Notes under the pieces: model-generated
Seen by the model: only the letters and a program-made list of their open reading frames with translations
The model's database searches: none
Told to the model about the DNA's origin: nothing
Translations under genes and position numbers: made by a program
Part shown: in pieces, positions 17,279 to 25,385 of the stretch
How the letters are laid out: each line of letters begins with the position of its first letter
Position numbering within the stretch: position 1 is the first letter of the stretch
Assembly (NCBI GenBank): GCA_018820315.1
Contig: JAHJOQ010000164.1
Coordinates: forward strand, 1 to 45,502
Direction of reading: 5' to 3'
DNA: 45,502 bases
Origin: Candidatus Zixiibacteriota bacterium
GTDB taxonomy: Bacteria > Zixibacteria > MSB-5A5 > JAABVY01 > JAHJOQ01

Positions 17279-17414
17279 ATGCACTTTTTTTCACAAGCTT
17301 TTGACAAGCTTAGAGCCACTTGTATCTAATCGGTAGAATACATCACAAACTTGATCCTAATTTCCTTATCAGTTTTCGCCACAAGAATGTAACTTTTTTC
17401 ACAATCTCTGTCAA
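17279..17414 (-). promoter_or_regulatory. Tandem promoter-like elements of sat with repeated TTGTGAAAAAA motif
   Basis: The distal element reads, on the minus strand, TTGACA (17414-17409), a 17-base spacer and TACATT (17391-17386). The proximal one has TTGTCA (17307-17302) and TGCATT (17283-17278). Inside each spacer is an 18-bp stretch, 17387-17404 and 17279-17296, identical at 15 of 18 positions; minus-strand sequence TTGTGAAAAAAGTTACAT and TTGTGAAAAAAAGTGCAT. The first is an imperfect palindrome resembling CRP/FNR- or Rex-type operators. Rex regulation of sat is reported in Desulfovibrio. No regulator gene is in the window, so the factor is a guess. Confidence 0.45.
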
Positions 17415-17718
17415 GGGAATTCTGAAGGTTTTTTGGGGTTTCGAGTAGATATTTGATGAATTATTCTTCTGAAACTTAAGTGATTCGAGAGACTTACACC
17501 TGCAGACCCCAATCTGATGATCCAATGAGGCAGGCAGCATCGCAGACTTCGTTAGATTCGGGTAATCGGGCAAGATCAACATATGTCTCCGATTTTTCGG
17601 TCATCGAAAGCAGATTTTGCACCGAGTATACGCTATTACAGGAAAAATCGAATTCAGAGTCGGAGCGGTCTCAGGATGGAACAATCACCCCAAGTGGCTC
17701 GATATAACAAACAGACTT

Positions 17719-17769
17719 CGTGAAATAAGTAGCAAAATTCTTGACAGTAGGTCGAGGCCGGACTATTTT
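17719..17769 (+). promoter_or_regulatory. Sigma-70-like promoter of qmoC with an upstream motif related to the sat sites
   Basis: TTGACA at 17741-17746, a 17-base spacer and TATTTT at 17764-17769. Just upstream, 17719-17735 reads CGTGAAATAAGTAGCAA, matching the sat-side motif GTGAAAAAAGTTACAT at 12 of 16 positions. The qmoC start is 69 bases after the -10 box. Confidence 0.5.
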
Positions 17770-17838
17770 CACCGGTGAAAACATGAGGGGTGGCGCTGCG
17801 ACATCATAACCGCGCCCCGCACCACACGGGAGTGAATT

Positions 17839-19014
17839 ATGGCTGAACCGAAATATCTGGAGCCTGACACAGACCTGATCAGTGAAGTCCGAAGGGCTGG
17901 TGGGGATAGTCTGAAGAAGTGCTATCAGTGCGCTACCTGTTCGGTTGTCTGCAACCTGTCTCCTGCCGACAACCCGTTTCCGCGCAAGGAGATGATTCAG
18001 GCGCAGTGGGGTATGACTGATGCACTCATGAGAGATCCTGATGTTTGGCTCTGCTACCAGTGCAACGACTGCAGCATTCACTGTCCACGCAATGCAAGGC
18101 CGGGCGATGTGCTTGCGGCAATCAGGTCTCACATCTATCGCAAGTTTGCTGTTCCATCGTTCATGGGTAAGGCACTCGCGAATCCCGGTGCACTCCCGAT
18201 TCTCTTTCTCGTTCCGATACTCATTATCACTGCCTGCATATTTTTGTCGGCTCCTCGAACTACTGATGGAAGTTTTCTGTTTCTCAGCAGCTCTGTCATT
18301 GATTTCAACATATTCATGCCGCACAGCACGGTGGATGCACTGTTCGTCATTGGCAATATCCTGATTTTCATACTGGCAGCAATCGGCTTTCGACGATTCT
18401 GGCGAGGTCTTCAGGGCAGGGGAGAGGATCAGCGAATGTCCTTCGTTTCCGGAATGGTGCAGGCTCTCAAAGAAATATTCAGCCATGCACGGTTCTTTGA
18501 ATGCGAGACGAACAAGTCTCGGAGTTGGGCACACATTATTCTCTTTGCTGGATTCGGCGGCGCGATGATTACCACCGGGTGCGTATTCATCTTCATCTTC
18601 ATACCATATTATCTGAATATGCTCGGTCTCGAGCAGTTCGAGTCGTTCTTCCATTTGCCTCTCGACATCTCTCATCCGGTCAAGATTCTTGGCGCTGTCA
18701 GCGGAGTCCTCATGACGATCGGCGGGGGAATGCTGATCGTACGAAGATGGTCGGACAAGGAGAAGGTAGGCGCGAGCGGATATGCTGATAATCTGTTCCT
18801 GTGGACGATCTTCCTGGTCGGCGTCACTGGCATGCTGTCGTGGCTGATCAGGCTCTCCGGCTTAGCGATGCCTGCATACACAGCATATTTTCTGCATTTG
18901 GTTTTTGTGTACTTTCTTCTTTGGTATATGCCGTATTCGAAATTCGCGCATATGATCTATCGCTCGCTGGCTCTTGTCTACGCAAAACAGATAGGACGCG
19001 AACCAAGAAGCTAA
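17839..19014 (+). CDS. qmoC: Quinone-interacting membrane-bound oxidoreductase subunit C
   Basis: Membrane subunit that links the quinone pool to APS reductase in the Qmo complex. The N-terminal HdrC-like domain has two [4Fe-4S] motifs, Cys28/31/34/38 (CYQCATCSVVC) and Cys72/75/78/82 (CYQCNDCSIHCP). From residue ~115 a HdrE/cytochrome b-like part has about six transmembrane helices with possible haem His. The 391-residue length fits QmoC. It is divergent from sat. Usually the order is sat-aprBA-qmoABC, but no qmoA or qmoB is found on either side. They may lie elsewhere, or another HdrA-like protein may replace them. An HdrC/E fusion of a different complex is the alternative. Confidence 0.85.
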   Translation: MAEPKYLEPDTDLISEVRRAGGDSLKKCYQCATCSVVCNLSPADNPFPRKEMIQAQWGMTDALMRDPDVWLCYQCNDCSIHCPRNARPGDVLAAIRSHIYRKFAVPSFMGKALANPGALPILFLVPILIITACIFLSAPRTTDGSFLFLSSSVIDFNIFMPHSTVDALFVIGNILIFILAAIGFRRFWRGLQGRGEDQRMSFVSGMVQALKEIFSHARFFECETNKSRSWAHIILFAGFGGAMITTGCVFIFIFIPYYLNMLGLEQFESFFHLPLDISHPVKILGAVSGVLMTIGGGMLIVRRWSDKEKVGASGYADNLFLWTIFLVGVTGMLSWLIRLSGLAMPAYTAYFLHLVFVYFLLWYMPYSKFAHMIYRSLALVYAKQIGREPRS

Positions 19015-19028
19015 TTAGTAATGATATT

Positions 19029-19109
19029 GTAGGTTGAATCCCTTGCGGATTCGACATCCCGCATTTATGCAGCACATGAATTGTCGAAAGCGCGAGGCTT
19101 TCGACCTAC
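19029..19109. repeat. 81-bp palindromic repeat-like element after qmoC
   Basis: The ends GTAGGTTGAA (19029-19038) and TTCGACCTAC (19100-19109) are inverted at 9 of 10 positions. Inside are two hairpins, GAATCC/GGATTC (19036-19041 and 19047-19052) and GTCGAAAGC with GCTTTCGAC (19083-19091 and 19097-19105). It may be a REP-like repeat and could also stop qmoC transcripts. Confidence 0.5.
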
Positions 19110-19248
19110 GGACTGAATTCCTGTTGCATTGCTGAGTTGCGCGATTTATATTTTGTTGAGATAGCCTCAGCTGCGTTGAGCGCATGAGGAGTAGAGGACA
19201 ACAGTATTCAACGAACTATGCGATTAATTCGAGATAAGGGGAAACGCG

Positions 19249-20010
19249 ATGGAATACGAAGTATTTGTTTCCGTGATCGGCGCCTTGGCAACCGTGTTCG
19301 CGGCTTTGGCTTCGCAATACATCTTTCGACGGCAGAGGGACATCCAGAGGAGGAAGTCAGAGGAGATCACGCAACTTGCAGATCTAGTCAGAACGGAAGA
19401 ATCCAAATCCCGAGCAGGTTCCGTTGAGAGGCTGCTTGAGAAGATCCCTTCTGGCCTTCAGCTTGACGAATTCAACAGGAAGCTAGAGGAGATAGCAGTT
19501 ACATTCTCTCAGGCAATTCCCACGAGGACGGAATCGTACGATGCTGTCGAGAATCTAATCAACGGATATCACGAGCAGGCACTTGATCAGGCTAAGGTCC
19601 AGTTCTGGTTCAGTGTTGTAGCAGCATCAATCGGATTCACGCTTATCATTTATCAAGGCATGAACATTGACATCGACCAGCTGTCTACGACGGCGAAAAT
19701 CCTTCCAGGAGCGACCATTGACGCGGTTGCCTTCTTGTTCTTTAGGCAGGCGTCTGCGACTCGCCAAAGGGCAACAGAACTGTATGACAGACTTAGGACT
19801 GACAAGAAGAACAGTGAATCGGTCCGGTTGGTTTCGTCGATTGAAGATCTGAGAGTCAGAAGTGCAGTCAAGGCGCAGATTGCTCTGCACATGTCGGGAC
19901 TAAACCCCAGCGCAATCGACTTGACGAAGTTCTTGTCGCCTGAGGATGCCGGCAAGTCATCGGAAGACGATGCTGAAGAAGAGCGGGTGGTTGACCTGCA
20001 GTCCAAATAG
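19249..20010 (+). CDS. Membrane protein resembling the TRADD-N-associated two-transmembrane domain
   Basis: 253-residue protein. An N-terminal transmembrane helix (residues ~5-26) is followed by a long charged coiled-coil region (27-115). Then comes a pair of helices at ~119-139 (QFWFSVVAASIGFTLIIYQG) and ~148-166, ending in FFRQASATRQRATELYDRLR and an IALHMSGL segment. The pair and the FFRQ...LYDRLR stretch match my memory of the cyanobacterial TRADD-N-associated TM family, found with effectors in predicted conflict/programmed-death systems. No adjacent effector or NTPase gene is present, so it is an orphan here. Transcription is separate from its neighbours. No function is claimed. Confidence 0.6.
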   Translation: MEYEVFVSVIGALATVFAALASQYIFRRQRDIQRRKSEEITQLADLVRTEESKSRAGSVERLLEKIPSGLQLDEFNRKLEEIAVTFSQAIPTRTESYDAVENLINGYHEQALDQAKVQFWFSVVAASIGFTLIIYQGMNIDIDQLSTTAKILPGATIDAVAFLFFRQASATRQRATELYDRLRTDKKNSESVRLVSSIEDLRVRSAVKAQIALHMSGLNPSAIDLTKFLSPEDAGKSSEDDAEEERVVDLQSK

Positions 20011-20156
20011 CCCGCCTCCCCTTTGGCTCACATAGCGTAGTTTCACGAGTCCATAGGTGGTTCATATTCCGCTGTTCTGATGCACGCAGCTGTTTCTTTC
20101 TTCTTGTGGCTGGTGTACGTCCTCGTGCATCAGCATGGATGAAAAATGTGGCGGGC
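20010..20156. repeat. Nested inverted repeats in the spacer before the GT39 gene
   Basis: The outer pair is GCCCGCC (20010-20016) with GGCGGGC (20150-20156), and the inner pair is TGATGCACG (20078-20086) with CGTGCATCA (20124-20132), both perfect. The 147-bp unit could fold into a cruciform or RNA structure, or be a small mobile-element relic. Confidence 0.4.
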
Positions 20157-20229
20157 AAATCATCAATTTACTATATATGACCATTGCGCGTCCAAGGTCA
20201 CTATACTGAATTGAGGGAGCGACCTGAGT

Positions 20230-22392
20230 TTGAATTTCCTGACGAAAGTCCCGAGTTTTCTTGAAGGGAAGAAGTTCTATATTCTTCTCGGCCTCATCTT
20301 CGCAGTCGGACTGCTCGCACGCATCTTGTACCTGCCCGCCGATGCTCCGATTGGCTTCACCAGATCACAGGATGTCTCGACAGATCCATTCGCATATACA
20401 TACTTCGCCAAGAACCTGATCGACACGGGTAATGCGAACCCGTACGACGATCCTCGCTGGATAGTGTACGAGAAGTCCACTCAGACTGTCGCGGCATATC
20501 TCGTATACGCCGTGCTTGGCACAGGGAGGGCACAGGGCAATCTAACAGCAGTTATCCTGAACCTACTCGCGATCCTCATGATCGCACTCGCAATCAAGAA
20601 TTACGGTTCCAGACTGGCTGCTTTGTTGTTTGCTCTGCTTGCGTGCACGAACTTCACACTTATCATGTTCGCCAGGATACCGTTTCTCGAAGCATCACAG
20701 AATTTCTGGCTCGCAGCCGCATTCTATTTATTCTCACTCGGTGAGAAGCGCGGTTTCTGGTTTGTATTATCTGGTGCCGCCACCGCCGCCGCCGCATTCT
20801 TCGGCAAGATGGTGGCTCTCTATGCAGGTGGGCTATATCTGTCCGTATGGGTTTTTAAGCTTCTAACTGCCGAAAACGATAGAAAGCCCATCCTGATAGA
20901 TGCAGTCAGGTTTTACGCAGCTTATGTAGCCATTGGAATATTCTGGTTTCTGTTCACGTATCTTCCCTCGGCATCCGAAGTATCGAGCTATTATGCTGAG
21001 CAGGGATTGGGATTGTATGGTAGTCCGAGAGCATTCGAGGAACTCCGCATGTTTTTCTGGCAGATTCAGAATCTCCTTGCAGAAAGGCAATTCATGGCGA
21101 AGCTGCCGATCGTTACATCCCTGGCTGCGCTTGGCGGTGCAATGGTCATTGCTTATCTCGTGAAATCGCTTCGCAACAAGAAAGTAGACTATCCACTCAC
21201 TTCCGGGTGGGTCATTCTACTTGTCTGGCTTGTGCTCGCATATATTGCCCTGTTTCCATTCAACTACAGGCCGCTCAGATACCAGACTACTCTCATGTTC
21301 CCGATGATAGCGCTCGCTGGCATTTTGCTCGCTATTCCATTCGAGTTTGTGAAAGCAAAGATCGAGAAGAAGAAAAAGCGGCGGTCGGACAGCAAGATGC
21401 TCACGGGTGTTTTCTGGAGTCTGTGGTTTCCACCTTTTCTCTGCTCCGCTTATCTCATACTGAAATCCTCGACTGGAGGCGGACTCGATCCATCGGTTCA
21501 GGATAACATCTACGTCTATACTATCATTTTCATGTGTGTCGGTTTCGCGTTGTGGTTTATAGTCAAGCTTGACATCTGGCGTTCTGCCGTATATCGAGAT
21601 ATAGCACGAGTCGGGGTGCTTGTGATTGTGCTGGGCTATCTCATCATGCATGCCTTAGGATATGTCTCCTGGGCGGGAACCAGAGAATATTCACTCGTTT
21701 ACGCAGACAGGGATCTTGGCGAGATACTATCAGGCGACGCCGTGCTGTCCGGATCTTATGCATCGGCACTGACTCAGGAAAACAAGCTCGGCTGCATCCA
21801 CCACCAATTTGGTGTGGAGACTCCGGACCTCGATTTCTTCAACAAATTTCCGATCACTCACCTCGCAATCGATGAGGGGAACGAGAAACGCGCGCGACAG
21901 GACTATCCTACTCTCATGGCTGGGGCTAAAGAGATTGCCAACTATCGACTTCGCGGTTTCCCGGTCAAGATATTCAACATTTCGCAGGTCAGTCCGAATG
22001 CCGCTGCTCAAACATATCATCTTTCTGAGTATGAGCAGGCGAGATTCATGCTAACCGGAAACCAGCCCGATTCCGCGAACGCATTGATGACTCGGTTCGC
22101 TGCATCAGGATCAAGAAGCTACACTGCGGAGCTTTACCTCGCGGAGACGCAGCTCAGGGCGCAGAAGTATGATGCCGCCATCGAGCATCTGCAAAGGGCT
22201 GTCGAGATCGCACCTTTCGATCTGTACACGGCATATTTGTTTGGACAGGCGCTTCTGAACTCTGCGCAAACGCAGGGCAGTCCGGCATATCTTGAGGAGG
22301 CTCTGGGCTATCTCGAATTCGCATATGCGAGACGGCCGGCTGACCAGAAGCTGAGGCAGACTATTGAGAGCTTGAAGCGACAGCTTCGTTGA
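20230..22392 (+). CDS. GT39-like polytopic glycosyltransferase with C-terminal TPRs
   Basis: 720-residue membrane protein with about 10-12 transmembrane helices resembling dolichyl/undecaprenyl-phosphate mannosyltransferase (PMT/ArnT) GT-C enzymes, which move a lipid-linked sugar onto a periplasmic acceptor. The first loop contains the acidic region near DVSTDPFAYTYFAKNLIDTG that may hold the catalytic Asp. The soluble C-terminus (~residues 590-715) has TPR-like pairs (AELYLAETQLRAQKYDAAIE, HLQRAVEIAPFDLYTAYLFG). The start is apparently TTG at 20230 after GAGGGAG. The acceptor is unknown. The GT2 at 8113 could supply the lipid-linked sugar, though the genes are 11 kb apart. Confidence 0.75.
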   Translation: MNFLTKVPSFLEGKKFYILLGLIFAVGLLARILYLPADAPIGFTRSQDVSTDPFAYTYFAKNLIDTGNANPYDDPRWIVYEKSTQTVAAYLVYAVLGTGRAQGNLTAVILNLLAILMIALAIKNYGSRLAALLFALLACTNFTLIMFARIPFLEASQNFWLAAAFYLFSLGEKRGFWFVLSGAATAAAAFFGKMVALYAGGLYLSVWVFKLLTAENDRKPILIDAVRFYAAYVAIGIFWFLFTYLPSASEVSSYYAEQGLGLYGSPRAFEELRMFFWQIQNLLAERQFMAKLPIVTSLAALGGAMVIAYLVKSLRNKKVDYPLTSGWVILLVWLVLAYIALFPFNYRPLRYQTTLMFPMIALAGILLAIPFEFVKAKIEKKKKRRSDSKMLTGVFWSLWFPPFLCSAYLILKSSTGGGLDPSVQDNIYVYTIIFMCVGFALWFIVKLDIWRSAVYRDIARVGVLVIVLGYLIMHALGYVSWAGTREYSLVYADRDLGEILSGDAVLSGSYASALTQENKLGCIHHQFGVETPDLDFFNKFPITHLAIDEGNEKRARQDYPTLMAGAKEIANYRLRGFPVKIFNISQVSPNAAAQTYHLSEYEQARFMLTGNQPDSANALMTRFAASGSRSYTAELYLAETQLRAQKYDAAIEHLQRAVEIAPFDLYTAYLFGQALLNSAQTQGSPAYLEEALGYLEFAYARRPADQKLRQTIESLKRQLR

Positions 22393-22556
22393 GCACTCAC
22401 TTCACTTGAATCAAAACGACCTCCGATTTTGGTTGATTCCACTACTAAAGCGCAATAAATTTGTTTATAGCATGTTTCGGTTTGCCGGAGAATATGCGGT
22501 GGTTGCACTGAACAAAATTCCATAGACTATTCAATATGAGTTCTGAGAGGCACGAG

Positions 22557-23885
22557 ATGAAGAACAGCATGAGTTCTCTCTGGAAAAGTGAGGATTGGTG
22601 GGCGGTTTGGATCGGCTTCGCGATCATTATCGCAGCTCTCCTGAGAATCCTCCCGAAAATACCGAGCGTGGGCAAGTGGACTGACGATCCGTTGGCTGCA
22701 TTCAGCATCATCAAAGAGGGAGTTGCGACAGGTAACATCCTTCTTCCACTATTGATGCTGATGATAGGACTCGGTTTGCTGACAGCCGTTGGTGTCGCAT
22801 CCATGAAGACAGAGAAGCTGGTAAAATACCTTGCGGGATTCGCTGGTGTCTTCATCCTGGCCACATTGGCATACTGGATAGCCGATCAGGTCAACATCAA
22901 ATACTGGGGATTAAGTTATGCTATGTGGGCTCTGCTGGTCGGGCTGCTTGTCTCGAACACTATCGGTACTCCCAAATGGCTGAGAGCGGGTGCTAGAACC
23001 GAGCTTTTCATAAAGATAGGGCTTGTGCTGATGGGTTGCGAAATCTTATTCAAAAAGATCATGGCGCTCGGTGCTCCCGGTCTGATGGTCGCCTGGATCG
23101 TAACTCCGATAGTGATCATCTTCATGTACAAATTTGGCACAAAAATCCTCAAGATGTCGAACAAATCACTGATTATCATAATTGCTGCGGCAACCTCTGT
23201 ATGCGGGGTCTCGGCGGCAATAGCTGTAGCAGCGGCATGCTGTGCCAAGAAAGAGGACCTCACACTTGCAGTCGGAATGACTCTTATCTTCACCGTGCTG
23301 ATGATGTTCTTCATGCCTCTTGGAATAAAGTACATCGGAATGAATGACATTCTCGGCGGCGCATGGATGGGTGGCACAATCGACTCGACCGGAGCGGTCG
23401 TTGCTGCCGGATCGATGCTCGGAGATGCTGCAGAGAAAGTGGCCGCGGTCGTGAAGATGATACAAAATGTGCTGATCGGCGTCGTCGCTTTCGTTGTCGC
23501 CATATACTGGGTGACACGTGTAGAGTGCGAGGGCAGCGATCACAAGCCGAATGCTATGGAAATCTGGTACAGATTTCCGAAGTTCGTGCTCGGATTTGTG
23601 GCTGCGTCACTCGTTTTCTCATTCATAGTTGTGCCGGCATCATCCGGAGACTTCAAACTCGTCGAGGCGAGTTACATCAAACCATTTACGAGAGAGCTAA
23701 GAGAATGGTTCTTCTGTCTCGCTTTTGTCGCGATCGGGCTTGAATCGAATTTCAAGGACCTGACGAGCAGAATGGAGGGAGGCAAGCCGCTGATCCTCTA
23801 TGGTGTTGGTCAGACATTCAATTTGATCCTGACTCTGTTGGTTGCATACCTTGCATTCATCGTCTTCTTCCCGAATGCGATCTGA
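22557..23885 (+). CDS. UPF0324-type membrane protein (putative sulfate exporter family)
   Basis: 443-residue polytopic protein with about 11 transmembrane helices, matching the YeiH/UPF0324 family named putative sulfate exporters. The family signature region ICGVSAAIAV appears here as VCGVSAAIAVAAACC, followed by the GAWMGGTIDSTGAVVAAGSM loop. The substrate is unproven for the family. GAGAGG at 22545-22550 supports the ATG at 22557; an ATG at 22536 lacks a site. A 92-residue membrane protein gene follows 8-20 bases later. With sat and apr nearby, a role in sulfate or sulfite movement is plausible but inferred. Confidence 0.85.
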   Translation: MKNSMSSLWKSEDWWAVWIGFAIIIAALLRILPKIPSVGKWTDDPLAAFSIIKEGVATGNILLPLLMLMIGLGLLTAVGVASMKTEKLVKYLAGFAGVFILATLAYWIADQVNIKYWGLSYAMWALLVGLLVSNTIGTPKWLRAGARTELFIKIGLVLMGCEILFKKIMALGAPGLMVAWIVTPIVIIFMYKFGTKILKMSNKSLIIIIAAATSVCGVSAAIAVAAACCAKKEDLTLAVGMTLIFTVLMMFFMPLGIKYIGMNDILGGAWMGGTIDSTGAVVAAGSMLGDAAEKVAAVVKMIQNVLIGVVAFVVAIYWVTRVECEGSDHKPNAMEIWYRFPKFVLGFVAASLVFSFIVVPASSGDFKLVEASYIKPFTRELREWFFCLAFVAIGLESNFKDLTSRMEGGKPLILYGVGQTFNLILTLLVAYLAFIVFFPNAI

Positions 23886-23905
23886 AGGAGGGTGTGAGAG
23901 CTGAA

Positions 23906-24172
23906 ATGACAAACAAGCGACATGACAGGATTGGCCGCTTCATAGCGTGGTCGAAATTCGCTATCGGACTTTGTATGCTGTTGCTGATGGTGACTCTCTT
24001 TGCGTCAGGCTATACTCTTCCCGGTGTGTTTGGCGAAGTGGTCCGGCACAACCAGGCGACCGACATCGATGCTTCGCCGCTATTCTATTCTGAGGTCGAG
24101 AATATGTCCGATCTCGAGGATGGAGTCAGAGTGATGATGGAGCAAGCTCGGTCGATGCCATCAAGCGAGTAG
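23906..24172 (+). CDS. Small membrane protein of unknown function
   Basis: 88-residue protein (from ATG 23906) with one transmembrane helix (FAIGLCMLLLMVTLFASGYTL) and an acidic C-terminal tail on the far side. I recognise no family. A GTG at 23894 would add four residues. It follows the UPF0324 gene by about 20 bases, after AAGGAGG at 23885-23891, so it is probably cotranscribed and could be an accessory. Its 3' end overlaps the convergent anti-sigma gene by 12 bases. Confidence 0.55.
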   Translation: MTNKRHDRIGRFIAWSKFAIGLCMLLLMVTLFASGYTLPGVFGEVVRHNQATDIDASPLFYSEVENMSDLEDGVRVMMEQARSMPSSE

Positions 24173-24682
24173 CGACGAGATTCCTCTCTTTGATCTGATC
24201 ATGAGTCTGTCTACCACCCAGACCGCCGCGATGGCGAGGAGCCCAGATACCAAAGGAATAGCAAACCGCGTCGATGACGCGAGCCTGGTCTTCATGTCTG
24301 CCGCCACCGCATTGTCATGAAATGGCCTAAACAGATCAATACGCATGAGTGACTTTGCGACTGCAGTGAGGTCTACGAAGTATGCCACTGCAGCAAGCGT
24401 CATCAGCAATCCTGCGGCAGCCACCAGAGATTCGAAGTGTCTCTGCCAGAAGGGGGCTTTCATTTCGGCGACAATCGAATTTAGGATTGTCGAAGTGAAA
24501 TCAACCGGTAATTCGAAGCCTGATTCATCGCTGAGGCCGACATTCAGTCTGCTGTATTGTTCGGCCCTCGTGTGGCATTCAGGGCATATATCGAGATGAT
24601 TCGCGATCTCTGCCGAGCAATCTACTGATCGCTCATCGAGAAATCCCTGAATCTCCTCATCTGTCAGATGCTTGCTTCCCAC
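24161..24682 (-). CDS. Membrane-bound anti-sigma factor with zf-HC2-like domain
   Basis: 173-residue protein. The N-terminal zinc-binding anti-sigma motif is His29-x3-Cys33-x2-Cys36 (HLDICPECH), as in ZAS-type anti-sigma factors that sequester ECF sigma. Two transmembrane helices follow (LVAAAGLLMTLAAVAYFVDL and IPLVSGLLAIAAVWVVDRLM), with a periplasmic loop between them. The start overlaps the end of the ECF sigma gene by 19 bases, the usual coupling. It probably keeps that sigma at the membrane until a signal arrives. Confidence 0.85.
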   Translation of the reverse strand: MGSKHLTDEEIQGFLDERSVDCSAEIANHLDICPECHTRAEQYSRLNVGLSDESGFELPVDFTSTILNSIVAEMKAPFWQRHFESLVAAAGLLMTLAAVAYFVDLTAVAKSLMRIDLFRPFHDNAVAADMKTRLASSTRFAIPLVSGLLAIAAVWVVDRLMIRSKRGISSLLA

Positions 24683-25257
24683 AGGTCCTCCATTTGGTAT
24701 TTCGTCAGAAGACGATCCTTCAGAAGCTTTCTGGCCCGGAATAGATAACTCTTCACTGTACCCTCAGGCATGTTCATGATGCTTCCGATTTCGCGATAAC
24801 TCATGTCATCGAGATGATAGAGAGTGATAATCGCTGCGAACTGCGCTGGCAGCTTGTCGATCTCGGTGCGAAGCCTGATCGAGACATCTTCCAATTCGGC
24901 TTGCTTATCCGGTGGTGCCGAATCATCACAGTGAGATTCGATACTTCCGCCATTCGAGGCAATGTCTTCATATAGCGGAATTTTCTTCTTCTCCAGATAA
25001 TTGCCGCACGTATTATACGCTATCCGTGCGATCCAGGTCGAGAGCTTCGATTTGAACTGAAAGCTCGATAGATTTTGATAGACCCGAATAAAGATATCCT
25101 GGCAGAGATCTTCGCGGTCTGTTTCATTGTGTACCATTCTAAACACGATATGGCTCACCAAGCGTTTGTTCTGATCGACAACGGCTCTGAATGCCTCGGC
25201 GTCGCCGGAGATAATTTTGTGTACCAGGCGCTCGCTGTCATCCAGATAATCCTCCAT
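24664..25257 (-). CDS. ECF-type RNA polymerase sigma factor
   Basis: 197-residue sigma-70 family factor. Region 2 (about 22-90) has VFRMVHNETDREDLCQDIFIRV and WIARIAYNTCGNYL; region 4 (about 130-190) has LPAQFAAIITLYHLDDMSYREIGSIMNMPEGTVKSYLF. It directs polymerase to promoters of a stress or envelope regulon. The cognate anti-sigma overlaps its 3' end. It is divergent from the DUF6249-like gene, with an inverted-repeat-rich spacer between, so autoregulation or co-control of that gene is possible. Confidence 0.93.
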   Translation of the reverse strand: MEDYLDDSERLVHKIISGDAEAFRAVVDQNKRLVSHIVFRMVHNETDREDLCQDIFIRVYQNLSSFQFKSKLSTWIARIAYNTCGNYLEKKKIPLYEDIASNGGSIESHCDDSAPPDKQAELEDVSIRLRTEIDKLPAQFAAIITLYHLDDMSYREIGSIMNMPEGTVKSYLFRARKLLKDRLLTKYQMEDLWEASI

Positions 25258-25283
25258 ATTTATCAGACCGATATCTCAGGCAG

Positions 25284-25331
25284 AATGTTGCATGAATATT
25301 GGTATAGTATTCCGGCGGAATCTGCAACATT
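25284..25331. promoter_or_regulatory. Inverted-repeat operator-like region between sigma and DUF6249 genes
   Basis: AATGTTGCA (25284-25292) and TGCAACATT (25323-25331) are perfect inverted copies, 30 bases apart. Between them ATTCCGGCGGAAT (25309-25321) is a 13-base palindrome. The spacer is shared by two divergent genes, suggesting dual control. Confidence 0.4.
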
Positions 25332-25385
25332 TGCGAGTACATCCTTGTCAAACTAATCAGAAGACACAAAAGCAAGGAGTTGGAA

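Larger units (their letters stand above)
17217..17838. other. Divergent sat/qmoC intergenic region
   Basis: 622 bases with no convincing gene. It holds the sat promoter elements on the left, the qmoC promoter at 17741-17769 and a TTGTGA-like motif at 17719-17735. The middle (17415-17715) shows nothing I recognise. Confidence 0.6.

Noticed and set aside
17480-17707. Small plus-strand frame between sat and qmoC
   Set aside because: No ribosome site, no family resemblance and it sits in the regulatory spacer.
17671-18675. 334-residue minus-strand frame over qmoC
   Set aside because: Antisense to a gene with two conserved Fe-S motifs; composition is not protein-like.
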